Assembly (NCBI GenBank): GCA_013285645.1
Contig: JABDHJ010000008.1
Span: 336 to 61,732, forward strand
DNA length: 61,397 nt
DNA from: Verrucomicrobiota bacterium
GTDB taxonomy: Bacteria; Verrucomicrobiota; Verrucomicrobiia; Methylacidiphilales; UBA1321
Reading direction: 5' to 3'
Shown here piece after piece: positions 19,029 to 28,114 of the stretch (the stretch's first letter is position 1; each line of letters opens with the position of its first letter). Made by a program: the position numbers and the translations under genes. Below the pieces are notes generated by a model that was given only the letters and a program-made list of their open reading frames with translations, had not been told where the DNA came from and searched no databases.

Positions 19029-20093
19029 ATGGCCGAACCAACTATCCCCGCCCCCAAAACGCATTTCGCCAGCGACAACACCTCTGGGGTCTGCCCTGAG
19101 GCTTGGGAAATGATGGCGCGGGCCAACTCCGGCTATGCCGCCTCCTACGGCAACGATGCCTGGACCGAACGCGCCGCCAATCTTCTGCGCGATCTTTTTG
19201 AATCCCCTGAAGCGGAAATTTTCTTCGTCTTCAACGGCACCGCCGCCAATTCCCTGGCCCTTGCCTCCTGCTGCCAGTCCTATCACAGCGTCATTTGCCA
19301 CGAACACGCACATATCGTCGATGACGAATGCGGCGCACCGGAATTTTTCTCCAACGGCACCAAACTTCTCGGCGCATCCGGCGAGCATGGGAAAATTGCA
19401 CCAGCGGCGATTGCGGAACTCGCCTCCAAACGGACTGATATTCACTACCCCAAGCCGCGCGTTGTCAGCCTGACTCAATCGACCGAACTCGGCACCGTCT
19501 ATCAACGGCACGAACTTGAGGCCATCCACGAAACCACCCAGCGTTTCGGCCTCGTCACACAGATGGACGGCGCCCGTTTTTCCAATGCGGTCGCCTCGCT
19601 CGGAATCGCGCCGAAGGCCGCCACCTGGCAGGCGGGTATCGATGTGCTTTGCTTCGGTGGCACCAAGCTCGGCATGGCCAACTGCGAGGCGGTCATTTTT
19701 TTCAATCGCGAACTTGCGCGCGAATTCGATTACCGCTGCAAGCAGGCCGGCCAACTCGCGTCGAAGATGCGTCTGCTCGCCGCCGGTTGGGTCGGCCTCC
19801 TCGAAAACGGCGCATGGCTGAAGCACGCCCAACATGCGAACCAATGTGCCCGCCACCTTGCCTCGCGTTTTGAAAAAGAAGCCGGTCTCGTCGCCGCACA
19901 TCCGGTGGAGGCCAACGCCGCCTTCATCCATTTACCCGAACCCATCCTTCGCGGCCTGCGCGAGCGCGGTTGGGTCATTTACAATTTTATCGGCGGCAAC
20001 GTCGCTCGCTTCATGTGCTCATGGCAGACCACCGATGCCGACATCGACGCGCTCGTCGCCGATGTGATCGACCTGCGCGGAAATATTTCGTGA
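19029..20093 (+). CDS. ltaE: Low-specificity L-threonine aldolase / beta-eliminating lyase
   Basis: PLP enzyme of the fold-type I aldolase family that cleaves threonine or allo-threonine to glycine and acetaldehyde. At 354 residues the length is typical. The N-terminus has FASDNTSGVCPEAWEMM, a GTAANSLAL cofactor-phosphate region, the Asp/Arg segment QMDGARFSNA, and the PLP lysine in DVLCFGGTKLGMA (about residue 215). The C-terminal domain ends RFMCSWQTTDADID. Immediately follows the DUF6504-like gene. Substrate stereopreference cannot be read from sequence. Confidence 0.9.
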   Translation: MAEPTIPAPKTHFASDNTSGVCPEAWEMMARANSGYAASYGNDAWTERAANLLRDLFESPEAEIFFVFNGTAANSLALASCCQSYHSVICHEHAHIVDDECGAPEFFSNGTKLLGASGEHGKIAPAAIAELASKRTDIHYPKPRVVSLTQSTELGTVYQRHELEAIHETTQRFGLVTQMDGARFSNAVASLGIAPKAATWQAGIDVLCFGGTKLGMANCEAVIFFNRELAREFDYRCKQAGQLASKMRLLAAGWVGLLENGAWLKHAQHANQCARHLASRFEKEAGLVAAHPVEANAAFIHLPEPILRGLRERGWVIYNFIGGNVARFMCSWQTTDADIDALVADVIDLRGNIS

Positions 20094-20102
20094 CCTAGGC
20101 GG

Positions 20103-20795
20103 CTACGGCTTCTCGATCGACGGTAACCTACTCGTGATCCGCTGGATTTCTCCCGCGGCACGCGACGCCCGGAGAAAGTCATTACTCTTGCGCGAAATCT
20201 TTTCCGGCACGTTGATCCCGGCCAAAGGAACCGTCTCGGCTCCATCCACCAGCTTGATCACGCCGAGCAACCGCAAGTTGGTCAGGTTTTTGTGTACCAC
20301 GCCAGTATCCAGTTTCAACTGTTCCGCCAACTCGTCCCGATAAGCTCCCGTCGTCAGGGAAGGACGGGCCGCGAGAAAAAATTCGTGCAGTTCCGGCTCG
20401 ATCCATATCTCGGGCTGCGGTGTCTCGAGCATATACCAGTGGTGAGGCGCAGCATGAAGACGCGCCACCTGCTCATCGACATGGCAGACCAGCGACATGA
20501 CCAGTTGAGCGATGGTCAGTGGCCGCGGACGGGCCACCGGGAGTACCGAGTGCATCTTAAACTCAAACATGCCTCCCTGCGCCTGGACCACGGCGCTCAG
20601 CTTTTCGATCAAGTCTGCAATCTCGGTCAGGGTCCTGTCGCCAATGTGCAGCGCATGGACCTCGCCATTAAAAACATCAACCTCAAGAATTCCGAATTCC
20701 GGGACGTCCAATAAACGCAACCGTCCCGTGCGAGCCCCGATCAGGAGCAGAACTTCAGGCAAAGGAAATTCGGAGAGGTTTCCGAGAATAGGCAT
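20103..20795 (-). CDS. DUF4388 (PATAN-like) protein
   Basis: The 230-residue cytosolic protein begins MPILGNLSEFPLPEVLLLI, followed by ARTGRLRL and LEVDVFNGEVHALHIG. This is the classic DUF4388 pattern of a small beta-rich domain found in regulatory proteins of delta-proteobacteria, cyanobacteria and PVC bacteria. The second half (about 120-200) looks helical with a winged-helix-like segment (YRDELAEQLKLDTGVVHKNLTNLRLLGVI) that could bind DNA. It is convergent with the aldolase gene (9-base gap). An FHA protein at 33 kb has a related N-terminal domain. Confidence 0.75.
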   Translation of the reverse strand: MPILGNLSEFPLPEVLLLIGARTGRLRLLDVPEFGILEVDVFNGEVHALHIGDRTLTEIADLIEKLSAVVQAQGGMFEFKMHSVLPVARPRPLTIAQLVMSLVCHVDEQVARLHAAPHHWYMLETPQPEIWIEPELHEFFLAARPSLTTGAYRDELAEQLKLDTGVVHKNLTNLRLLGVIKLVDGAETVPLAGINVPEKISRKSNDFLRASRAAGEIQRITSRLPSIEKP

Positions 20796-20944
20796 AATAT
20801 ATGACCGACTTCGATCGGCTCACGAAAGGGAAGCAAATCGACGACTATATTAAAAGAGAGTTTTTACATAAAAAACTGTAAGAGGTGTTTACATCTATTC
20901 CATTCCGCTAGCAGCGCCGATTATTTTCGCCTACAAAGGGATTG

Positions 20945-21757
20945 ATGAAAATTTACCGTTTGCGGGATCAGACTCATCGCGTACGCACGGCGACTTCGGA
21001 TGATGGTAAAAACTTCTTCGGCTTAAGCGGTGACATCTCCTGCGGGGAACTCAAAATCACCAACGAACGCATCGAAGTTCTCGATTTGCTCGCGCCCATC
21101 GAACCCAAGACCATTTACTGCATCGGCTTGAATTATCGCAAGCACGCCGAGGAGACCGGCGCGAAAATTCCGGGACATCCCATCGTTTTTCTCAAAAGCC
21201 CCACGGCGCTTCAAAACCCCGAAGGCCCCATTGTCCTGCCCCGCCACCTGCGCAGCGATGAAGTCGATTTCGAGGCTGAACTCGGCGTCATCATTGGGTA
21301 CGACTGCAAGAATGTCTCCCGCGCCAATGCCCTCGAATATGTGATGGGCTACACCATCGGTAACGACGTCAGCGCCCGCGACTGGCAAAAGACTTGGGGT
21401 GGCTCGCAATGGTGCCGCGGCAAAACCTTCGATACCTTCTGCCCACTTGGTCCCGCTTTCGTCACCCCTGATAGCATTAAAAATCCAAACGATTTGGCCA
21501 TTTCAACGCGCGTCAACGGAGTGACCATGCAGCAAAGCAACACTCGCGACATGATCTTCTCCGTCGCCGAAATCATCGAGTTTCTCAGCGGCAGCACCAC
21601 ACTCGAAGCGGGCACGCTGATCCTGACCGGTACGCCGGAAGGTGTTGGGATGGGTCGTAAACCGCCGACTTATCTCAAGGCGGGCGATGTCGTGGAGATC
21701 GAGATCGAAGGCATCGGCATCCTTCGCAATCCCGTCGTCGAGGAAGAGCTTTCCTGA
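20945..21757 (+). CDS. Fumarylacetoacetate hydrolase family protein
   Basis: A 270-residue single-domain FAH-fold enzyme that cleaves or tautomerises acylpyruvates and related beta-diketones using a divalent metal. Diagnostic motifs are the entry segment YCIGLNYRKHAEE, metal ligands in DEVDFEAELGVIIG (two Glu) and a later Asp in GNDVSARDWQ, and the C-terminal LILTGTPEGVGMG. ATG at 20945 follows an in-frame TTG. Substrates within the family vary (oxaloacetate, 5-carboxymethyl-2-oxo-hexene-dioate, acylpyruvates), so no specific name is given. It leads a short cluster with ygfZ and a cyclophilin. Confidence 0.9.
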   Translation: MKIYRLRDQTHRVRTATSDDGKNFFGLSGDISCGELKITNERIEVLDLLAPIEPKTIYCIGLNYRKHAEETGAKIPGHPIVFLKSPTALQNPEGPIVLPRHLRSDEVDFEAELGVIIGYDCKNVSRANALEYVMGYTIGNDVSARDWQKTWGGSQWCRGKTFDTFCPLGPAFVTPDSIKNPNDLAISTRVNGVTMQQSNTRDMIFSVAEIIEFLSGSTTLEAGTLILTGTPEGVGMGRKPPTYLKAGDVVEIEIEGIGILRNPVVEEELS

Positions 21758-21815
21758 TCCGTTTACCGCTCAGGATAAGTTCCGACCAAAATCTAACGCT
21801 GGAATCGCTCTCCCC

Positions 21816-22706
21816 ATGAACCTCGATCTCTACCACCGCATCCTCGCCGGTGAATCGCTGACCTTTGTGCTCTCGCCCCGCGCCCTCTGGCGTTTAAGCG
21901 GACCGGACCGTGTGCGCTACCTCAACGGTCAGGTGACCAGCGATGTCGCCGACCTAGCCGACGGCCAGATTTGTTATGCCGCTGTCTGCACGGCCAAGGG
22001 TCGCATGGAAGGCGACCTCCATATCACCGCGCGCAATGCCGAGTTTTATCTCGATGCCGAACCTGAGTTGCGCGAAAGCCTCGGTGCACGCCTGGAAAAA
22101 TATCTCATCGCGGACGACGCTGTGTTTGAGGATGTCAGCGATCAATGGAGTCTGAGCCATGTCTTCGGAGCTACGGCACCACCTGCGCCGGACGTCGGTT
22201 TCGTCGTCGCCCACGCACGTTTCGGTCTGCCCGGTTTTGATATCTGGCACGCCAGCCAGGGCGCGGTTGTCGTGGGCGAATCCCTTCCCATCGACGTCAT
22301 CGAAACTCTCCGCCTCGAAAATGCCATTCCCCGCTGGGGCGCAGAACTCACTTCCAATACCTTACCGCCGGAAGCGGGCCCCCACATGTTGGAAGCCATC
22401 AGTTACACGAAGGGTTGCTATGTCGGCCAGGAAACCATCGCGCGTCTTAAAAGCGTGGGACACGTCAACCGCACCCTCGTCTTTCTTCAATCCGATTCAG
22501 CGGCATTTCCGGCGTCCGGCGCCAAACTAATCCTAGGCGAGCAGGAAGTCGGTGCGATCACCAGTTCTGGTTTTTCCCCCCGCCTGGAAAAGGGAATCGC
22601 TCTCGCTTACGTGCAACTCAAGGCCTCCGAAACGGGCACTTCCCTCCTGGCCGATGGCCTGGGCTTGACCGTCTCCATTCCCCTGTCTAACTCAGCAAAC
22701 GCATGA
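21816..22706 (+). CDS. ygfZ: YgfZ/GcvT-like folate-binding protein
   Basis: ATG at 21816 (MNLDLYHRILAG) gives 296 residues. YgfZ-type proteins use tetrahydrofolate and support assembly or repair of certain iron-sulfur enzymes. The signature KGCYVGQETIARLKSVGH (about residues 200-217), with the conserved Cys and GQE, is clear. An N-terminal GcvT-like half contains RYLNGQVTSDVADL. The frame is open upstream into the FAH gene in another register, which is not coding. Its stop overlaps the cyclophilin start by 4 bases. Confidence 0.9.
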   Translation: MNLDLYHRILAGESLTFVLSPRALWRLSGPDRVRYLNGQVTSDVADLADGQICYAAVCTAKGRMEGDLHITARNAEFYLDAEPELRESLGARLEKYLIADDAVFEDVSDQWSLSHVFGATAPPAPDVGFVVAHARFGLPGFDIWHASQGAVVVGESLPIDVIETLRLENAIPRWGAELTSNTLPPEAGPHMLEAISYTKGCYVGQETIARLKSVGHVNRTLVFLQSDSAAFPASGAKLILGEQEVGAITSSGFSPRLEKGIALAYVQLKASETGTSLLADGLGLTVSIPLSNSANA

Positions 22707-23647
22707 AGAAATTACGTGCCGCTTTTCTTTTCGCCACCGTGATGCTGGTGGGTTGCGATCACCACAAACCGGCTAATCAAGCCCAAGCAGAAGCGGGCAG
22801 CGCCGCCGTCACGCAAGGCGATTCCGACCTCACGGGTCTGCCCTCAAAATCGGCGAACGGTTCCGCCAAAGGTGCGTATCCCCGCGCCCAACTCGTCTCT
22901 CTTCCACCGGCAGCAACTGCCCCTGCGGCAAATCCTCCTCCAACTAATACCAACTCATCCGCGCCTCCGGTTGCAGTCTCCACCACGCCACCGCCTGACC
23001 AACCTCCGCCAAACCTCACACCCGCAGTCGATTCATCCATGTCTCGGTTGACGCTTAGCCCCTCGAATCCCGAACCGGCGACCAATCCTCCCGTCGCGGC
23101 GGACGACACTGCTCCGCAAGATCAACAAGTTGTCGTTCTGGAAACCTCCATGGGGAGCATCGTGATTGAATTGGACAGTTCCGCCGCACCGAAGACTTGT
23201 GAGAATTTCCGCAGGCTAGTCTCCGATGGCTTCTATAATCATACCGTCTTTCATCGGGTCATTCCCAATTTTGTCATCCAGGGGGGCGACCCCAATTCCA
23301 TCGCCAGCAATCGCGCCACCTATGGGCAGGGCGGCCCGGGCTATAAGGTACCGGCGGAAATCAAACTCACGCACGACGTCGGAGCCGTCGCCATGGCGCG
23401 ACTACCCGACTCAGTCAATCCACAACGCGAATCCAACGGCAGCCAGTTTTATATATGCGTGGAGGCCTGCCCGAGTCTGGACGCCAAGTATACGGTCTTT
23501 GGCCATGTCATCAAAGGTATGGACGTCGCCAATAAAATCTCTACCCAGCCTCGCGACGCACGCGATAACCCAATTGATCGGATCGAGATGGAAGCCACCC
23601 TCGAACCCAAAAGCAAAGCACTGGCCAACGACGGAGCCAATCCGTAA
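22703..23647 (+). CDS. Lipoprotein cyclophilin-type peptidyl-prolyl isomerase
   Basis: A 314-residue envelope protein. The N-terminal MKKLRAAFLFATVMLVGC is a lipoprotein signal with lipobox LVGC (Cys about 18). A Pro/Ala/Thr-rich linker of about 120 residues follows, then a cyclophilin domain from about residue 145: VVLETSMGSIVIEL, NHTVFHRVIPNFVIQGGDP, the GSQFYI active-site strand and KYTVFGHVIKGMDV. It probably assists folding of periplasmic or outer-membrane proteins. Starts inside the ygfZ stop (ATGA overlap), so the two are translationally coupled. Confidence 0.9.
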   Translation: MKKLRAAFLFATVMLVGCDHHKPANQAQAEAGSAAVTQGDSDLTGLPSKSANGSAKGAYPRAQLVSLPPAATAPAANPPPTNTNSSAPPVAVSTTPPPDQPPPNLTPAVDSSMSRLTLSPSNPEPATNPPVAADDTAPQDQQVVVLETSMGSIVIELDSSAAPKTCENFRRLVSDGFYNHTVFHRVIPNFVIQGGDPNSIASNRATYGQGGPGYKVPAEIKLTHDVGAVAMARLPDSVNPQRESNGSQFYICVEACPSLDAKYTVFGHVIKGMDVANKISTQPRDARDNPIDRIEMEATLEPKSKALANDGANP

Positions 23648-23674
23648 TCCTGAAGCGTTTGATGTGAGATTCAA

Positions 23675-23774
23675 TTAGAGCACATCAAAAAAATGATGCT
23701 CACGATTCGGGTGGCCCGGACAACAAGTTGTCCGGGCCACCCATTCACTGCAACCTTATCTTAAATTGCTCTAA
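23675..23774. repeat. 100-bp palindromic element with 8-bp outer repeats
   Basis: Outer TTAGAGCA (23675-23682) and TGCTCTAA (23767-23774) flank a perfect 16-bp stem at 23709-23724 and 23727-23742 with a 2-base loop. The element contains the stop codon of the AT-hook gene and lies between two convergent genes, so it may serve as a bidirectional terminator. Confidence 0.8.
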
Positions 23775-24169
23775 CCCGCGTAAGCGTATTTCGCCTCGCC
23801 GACTTTCTTGATGCCGCTGATTTTTTTGCCGGTCGTATAGAACCAGCTGAAAATATTGCCCGGCTTGACCTTCAACTTGGCCGCCAATTCTTTCACCGTA
23901 ATTCCCGACGATCCAGCCGCGGACAGTGCCTTGAGCAGCGGCGCCTTCAAACGCTTGCCCCGTTTACCCGGCTTGCCGATTTTGACTTTGGCAGTGCTTC
24001 CGACCGGGCGACCCGGTTTGCGGCCGCGCTTCTTGGGAGCGTCCTTGCCGCTTTCGAGGGCGCTCAACGCCGCATCGATTTTTTCCAGCTTTGCCTGAAG
24101 TACTTCCTTTTCCTTGACCAGACCGATTAATTGCGCCAATTGCGCGCTCGATAGATTAGATAATGCCAT
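23771..24169 (-). CDS. AT-hook DNA-binding protein with C-terminal winged-helix-like domain
   Basis: The 132-residue basic protein has an N-terminal coiled coil (LVKEKEVLQAKLEKIDAALSAL), a central AT-hook KKRGRKPGRP (about residues 57-66) with further Lys-rich sequence, and a C-terminal helix-turn-helix-like domain (GSSGITVKELAAKLKVKPGN). The layout recalls H-NS/histone-like nucleoid proteins, and a chromosome-organising or silencing role is plausible but inferred. ATG start (MALSNLSSAQ). Its stop codon lies within the terminal repeat of a palindromic element. It stands alone between the cyclophilin and the heme operon. Confidence 0.75.
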   Translation of the reverse strand: MALSNLSSAQLAQLIGLVKEKEVLQAKLEKIDAALSALESGKDAPKKRGRKPGRPVGSTAKVKIGKPGKRGKRLKAPLLKALSAAGSSGITVKELAAKLKVKPGNIFSWFYTTGKKISGIKKVGEAKYAYAG

Positions 24170-24240
24170 GTCGGATAGTTATAGGATCAGACACGGAGAA
24201 GCAACTCTATATTTTATCTAGATACACCTGACAAACGCTT

Positions 24241-24609
24241 TTATTGCGGCGACTTCTCAGATGAATTTGAATCGAACGTTTCCGGTTTGATTTTGCCGCC
24301 CCAGGATATGATACGCGCCTTGGCACCCGCAGCCTCGGCCTCCACCTTTTGTTTATTGGCGTTATAGGCCAACGACAGGCTCGACCAGACAAATTGATTG
24401 TTCGGATTGATCTCCGCCAGGCGCTTCCCCGCGACAATTGCCTCTTCATAGCGATCCAGCTTATAGAGTGCCATGCTCAATGCCTGCCATCCATCCTGAA
24501 ATTCCGGGTCCTGCTCCACGACCTGTTTAAAGGATTTAACCGCCTCTTCCATTTCACCTAGCGCCAGCGCGGCGTATCCATCATCCATTAACTCTTCGTT
24601 GGTTGGCAT
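24241..24609 (-). CDS. Small TPR protein, last gene of heme operon
   Basis: A 122-residue soluble protein with about three tetratricopeptide units: MDDGYAALALGEMEEAVKSF, FQDGWQALSMALYKLDRYEE and NNQFVWSSLSLAYNANKQ. It starts 9 bases after cobA-hemD on the same strand and so is probably transcribed with the heme genes. A scaffolding role is likely, but the sequence gives no specific partner. The C-terminal tail is polar and disordered. Confidence 0.8.
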   Translation of the reverse strand: MPTNEELMDDGYAALALGEMEEAVKSFKQVVEQDPEFQDGWQALSMALYKLDRYEEAIVAGKRLAEINPNNQFVWSSLSLAYNANKQKVEAEAAGAKARIISWGGKIKPETFDSNSSEKSPQ

Positions 24610-24618
24610 GAAGTGATT

Positions 24619-26142
24619 CTATACCAATTTGATGATAGTCTCCACTAATGAATCGAGGGTTGAACTGGACGCTTCCGCCGCAATTTCATAACCAAGCTTG
24701 CGCAACGTTACGCTGGTGACGGGGCCCATACTCACGACTTTCGGAAGCGGCGCGCCATCCTCAGGTTTAAGATGAAGCGCATGCCAGTTTTCCGCCGTAC
24801 TGGAACTGGTAAAGGTGATCCAATGCGCCCCTTCCCTCAAATAGCGCGCCCGCGCACCGCCCGCATCCTCTTCTTCCGGCTGCGTATCATAGAGCACCCA
24901 CTCCTCAACCACGCCTCCTAATTCCCGCAAATGATTCGCCAACTGGGGATCAGCCAATTGCCCGTGAGGCAGACAAAATCGCATGCCCTTGACCATTGTT
25001 TCCGAGAATAATTCCGCCAACTTTTCCGTCGTATAGATTTCCGGCTGCAAATCGGCACGCAAATGAAGAGCGCGTAATTTCTGGACGGTGGCCGGACCAA
25101 CCGCCGCGAACTTCACAGCACCCAGGTCGCGCACATCGGATCGCACTTTGAAAAACTCAGAGAAGAATAGTTCGACCGCATTGGGGCTCGTCAGCACCAC
25201 CCAATCAAAATGTTGGGAGAAGTTCTCCAGCTTGTCTCGTTGAGCATCCTCCAACGGAAGCGGCACGATGCGGATCGTCGAAATCTCCAGCACGTCGGCC
25301 CCGAGCAATCGCAGCTTCTCCGTCAGCGCACTGGCCTGCCGTCGCGTTCGCGTCACCACCACACGTTGTCCGAACAGTGGCAGCGCCTCGTACCAATTCA
25401 ATTCGCTTCGCAGCTTCACCACATCGCCCACAACTGTTATTGCCGGAGCCGCAAAGCCGCGCTTTTCAACCAAATCAGCAATCGTCGCCAGCGTTCCTTC
25501 AAGACTCTCCTGCCGCGTCGTCGTTCCCCAGCGCACGAGAGCTACTGGCGTTTCAGAAGCGGCTCCCTCGGCCATGAGTCGTTGCGCGATCTCCCGTAAT
25601 CGCTCCACGCCCATCAGAAAAATCTTCGTCCCGCGCAACCGCGCCAGATGCTGCCAATCAATCGCCGATCCCGGTTTTAACGGGTCCTCATGACCGGTCA
25701 CAAATGTCACCGTCGAGGCATAATCACGATGCGTCACCGGAATGCCCGCATAGGATGGCGCGGCAATGGCGGACGTCACGCCCGGCACCGTCTCGAACGC
25801 CACCCCGGCACGCACCAGTACTTGCGCCTCTTCTCCACCACGACCAAAGACATAAGGATCGCCGCCCTTAAGCCGAACGACCTGTTTTCCCGCGTTGGCA
25901 TACTTCACCAACAACTGGTTGATTTCGTCCTGAGTCAGCGTGTGCGACGCGCCCGATTTCCCGGCATAAATTTTTTCCACGTCGGAACGCGCCCATCGCA
26001 ACATCTCGGGATTGCAGAGATAATCATAGACCAGAACATCGGCTTGCTCGATCAATTGCCGCGCCCGCAGCGTCACCAGACCTAATGCCCCCGGCCCTGC
26101 GCCCACGAGATAAACGCGACCTTTTTTCTCATCAGCGCTCAT
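24619..26142 (-). CDS. cobA-hemD: Fused uroporphyrinogen-III C-methyltransferase / uroporphyrinogen-III synthase
   Basis: A 507-residue bifunctional enzyme of tetrapyrrole synthesis. Residues about 8-250 form the SAM-dependent methyltransferase CobA/SUMT: VYLVGAGPGALGLVTLRA, LKGGDPYVFGRGGEEA, VPGVTSAIAAPSYAGIPVTH. The remainder is a HemD-type synthase (VVVTRTRRQASALTEKLR, WVVLTSPNAVELFF, ITFTSSSTAENW). It closes the uroporphyrinogen ring and then diverts product to precorrin-2, the siroheme/cobalamin branch. Its start overlaps the hemC stop by 4 bases. A B12-dependent reductase elsewhere in the window fits the need for the corrinoid branch. Confidence 0.95.
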   Translation of the reverse strand: MSADEKKGRVYLVGAGPGALGLVTLRARQLIEQADVLVYDYLCNPEMLRWARSDVEKIYAGKSGASHTLTQDEINQLLVKYANAGKQVVRLKGGDPYVFGRGGEEAQVLVRAGVAFETVPGVTSAIAAPSYAGIPVTHRDYASTVTFVTGHEDPLKPGSAIDWQHLARLRGTKIFLMGVERLREIAQRLMAEGAASETPVALVRWGTTTRQESLEGTLATIADLVEKRGFAAPAITVVGDVVKLRSELNWYEALPLFGQRVVVTRTRRQASALTEKLRLLGADVLEISTIRIVPLPLEDAQRDKLENFSQHFDWVVLTSPNAVELFFSEFFKVRSDVRDLGAVKFAAVGPATVQKLRALHLRADLQPEIYTTEKLAELFSETMVKGMRFCLPHGQLADPQLANHLRELGGVVEEWVLYDTQPEEEDAGGARARYLREGAHWITFTSSSTAENWHALHLKPEDGAPLPKVVSMGPVTSVTLRKLGYEIAAEASSSTLDSLVETIIKLV

Positions 26143-27044
26143 CGGGAAACTTCCACCGCCAGGTCGACGCCCAAAACTTCCGGCTGATCGATCCGCCTGA
26201 CCATCTCACCGCGTCGCGGATTCTTCTCACCGATCAGCCACGCGATTCCCTCCAGCTTCAACAGATTATCCGGCAGGACCTGCGCGTAGGCCGCGATCGG
26301 CTCCCGGCAGCCGCCGCCCAGCGCGTGCAGAAACATCCGCTCCGCTTCCACTTCCGCCGCTGTTTGCTTGTCATGGATCGCCCCGACAAGTTTACGAATG
26401 TCGACGGCATTGTCCCGACGCGTTTGAAGTCCAAGGGCTCCCTGCCCCGGCGCGGGAAGCATTTGGTCGAACGGCAACAAGGTCACAGTCAGCCCGGAAA
26501 CGTCCGGCTTCAATCGTTCCAATCCCGCCGCTGCCAGGATCAACGCGGACCACTCCGGGTTCTCTCGAAATTTGCGCAACCGCGTATCGATGTTTCCGCG
26601 AATCTCCGCTGTTTCGAAATCGTACCGGATCATGCGCAGCTGTGCTGCACGACGCGGACTCCCCGTGGCGATGATCGCACCGTGGGGCAATTCCTTGCTC
26701 AAATCTTCACCACGCGTGATAAGTACGTCGCGCGCGTCTGCCCGCTTCGGAATGGCCGCGAGCATGAGCCCGTCCGCGCCGGTCGTCGGCAAATCCTTGA
26801 GACTGTGCACGGCCAAATCGATTCCACCGCTCAAAAGCGCCTGTTCCAGTTCGCTCGTGAATATTCCTTTGCCCAGGGGCTCATCACCGGTAATGGGAAG
26901 ATCCGCCAGACGATCTCCCTCGGTCTTGATCACATTGATCTCAAAATTGCGCCCGGGCCACGCCTTCTTCAAGGCGCTCATGACACCCCGGCTTTGCGCC
27001 AGAGCCAGCGCACTTCCCCGACTGCCAATGATCATCGGTCTCAT
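26139..27044 (-). CDS. hemC: Hydroxymethylbilane synthase (porphobilinogen deaminase)
   Basis: Polymerises four porphobilinogens into hydroxymethylbilane. ATG at 27044 (MRPMIIGSRGSALALAQ), overlapping the hemA stop by 4 bases, gives 301 residues, normal for HemC; the frame is open further upstream but inside hemA. Motifs are SRGSALALAQ, HSLKDLPT, an arginine-rich RRAAQLR region, and the cofactor-attachment Cys in LGGGCREPIAAYA. Part of the ccsA-hemA-hemC-cobA/hemD operon. Confidence 0.96.
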   Translation of the reverse strand: MRPMIIGSRGSALALAQSRGVMSALKKAWPGRNFEINVIKTEGDRLADLPITGDEPLGKGIFTSELEQALLSGGIDLAVHSLKDLPTTGADGLMLAAIPKRADARDVLITRGEDLSKELPHGAIIATGSPRRAAQLRMIRYDFETAEIRGNIDTRLRKFRENPEWSALILAAAGLERLKPDVSGLTVTLLPFDQMLPAPGQGALGLQTRRDNAVDIRKLVGAIHDKQTAAEVEAERMFLHALGGGCREPIAAYAQVLPDNLLKLEGIAWLIGEKNPRRGEMVRRIDQPEVLGVDLAVEVSR

Positions 27045-28111
27045 GCGGCGACCCATCCCGTCTGGACACCATCCGAACCGACCGGCCCTGGCTGCCGTCC
27101 GGCCCATGCCATATAACGCTCCACATGCGGCTGCAAAATTTCCATACTGCGAATGATCTCCGTCTGCCGTTCGCGCAGATGCGCATGGGCGATCGATTGC
27201 AGATCGTCGATGTCATAGAGAAATACGTCGTCGAGCAAATTGATCGATGGCTCAAAATCACGCGGCACTGCCAGATCGATCAGGAAAAGCGCGCGCCGTT
27301 CGCGCCGCTTCAGCAAAGTTTCGAGCTTCTCCCGGGTCAGCACGTAGTGTGGCGCGCTCGTCGAGCTGATCATGATGTCCACCTCCAGCGCCCGCTCCTC
27401 CCATTCCTCCCAATGCACCGCTTCACCGCCCAGTTCCGTCGCGAGCGCAGCTGCCCGTTCGAAGGTGCGATTCGCCACCAAGATCGAAGGCACACCGCGC
27501 CCGAGCAGCGACCGCGCCGTCCGCTCGCTCGTCTCGCCCGCGCCGATCACCATGACGCGACAGCTTTTTAAATCTCCGAAAATCTTTTCCGCCAGTTCGA
27601 CCGAGACCGAACCGACCGACACGCTGCCCCGCGTGATCGCCGTGCGTGAACGGACTGATTTTGCAGCAGCGAATGATGACTGGAAAAGCCGGTTCAGCCA
27701 TTTTCCGGTCTGGCCATGTGTCTTTGCGGCGTCATAGGCGACCTTCAACTGTCCCAAAATTTCCGTCTCGCCAACCACCATCGACTTCAGCCCTGAGGCC
27801 ACCGAGTAAAGATGCTCCACGCAAGGTGTTCCTCGCAGTTGAAATGAAAGCGGAGAGAAATCCTCCGTCACGCCATGAAAACGGCGCAGGAAATCGGGCC
27901 ACGCCTGTGCCGCTTGGTCGGGTTGCTCCGTCTCGCCGAAATATTCCACGCGGTTGCAAGTCGAGATCAGTACCGCTTCGCGCAGACCGAGAATTTTTCG
28001 CATCTCTGCCAGCGCTTCGGGCAGCTGCGCTTCACGAAAGGCCACCTTCTCCCGTAACTCAACCGGTACGCCTTCGAAGGTCAATCCTCCACAGATAATA
28101 TGCGCGCTCAT
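27041..28111 (-). CDS. hemA: Glutamyl-tRNA reductase
   Basis: First committed enzyme of the C5 heme pathway, reducing glutamyl-tRNA to glutamate-1-semialdehyde with NADPH. At 356 residues it is somewhat shorter than the E. coli protein, mainly at the C-terminal dimerisation domain. The catalytic Cys is in ISTCNRVEYF (about residue 52), followed by GLKSMVVGETEILGQ and the NADPH fold VIGAGETSERTARSL. ATG start MSAHIICGG lies 3 bases from the ccsA-like stop. No heme-regulatory motif is evident at the N-terminus. Confidence 0.95.
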   Translation of the reverse strand: MSAHIICGGLTFEGVPVELREKVAFREAQLPEALAEMRKILGLREAVLISTCNRVEYFGETEQPDQAAQAWPDFLRRFHGVTEDFSPLSFQLRGTPCVEHLYSVASGLKSMVVGETEILGQLKVAYDAAKTHGQTGKWLNRLFQSSFAAAKSVRSRTAITRGSVSVGSVSVELAEKIFGDLKSCRVMVIGAGETSERTARSLLGRGVPSILVANRTFERAAALATELGGEAVHWEEWEERALEVDIMISSTSAPHYVLTREKLETLLKRRERRALFLIDLAVPRDFEPSINLLDDVFLYDIDDLQSIAHAHLRERQTEIIRSMEILQPHVERYMAWAGRQPGPVGSDGVQTGWVAA

Positions 28112-28114
28112 GGA

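Noticed and set aside
26085..27116. 343-residue plus-strand frame opposite hemC
   Set aside because: No domain or start features, and hemC on the other strand has all active-site motifs.
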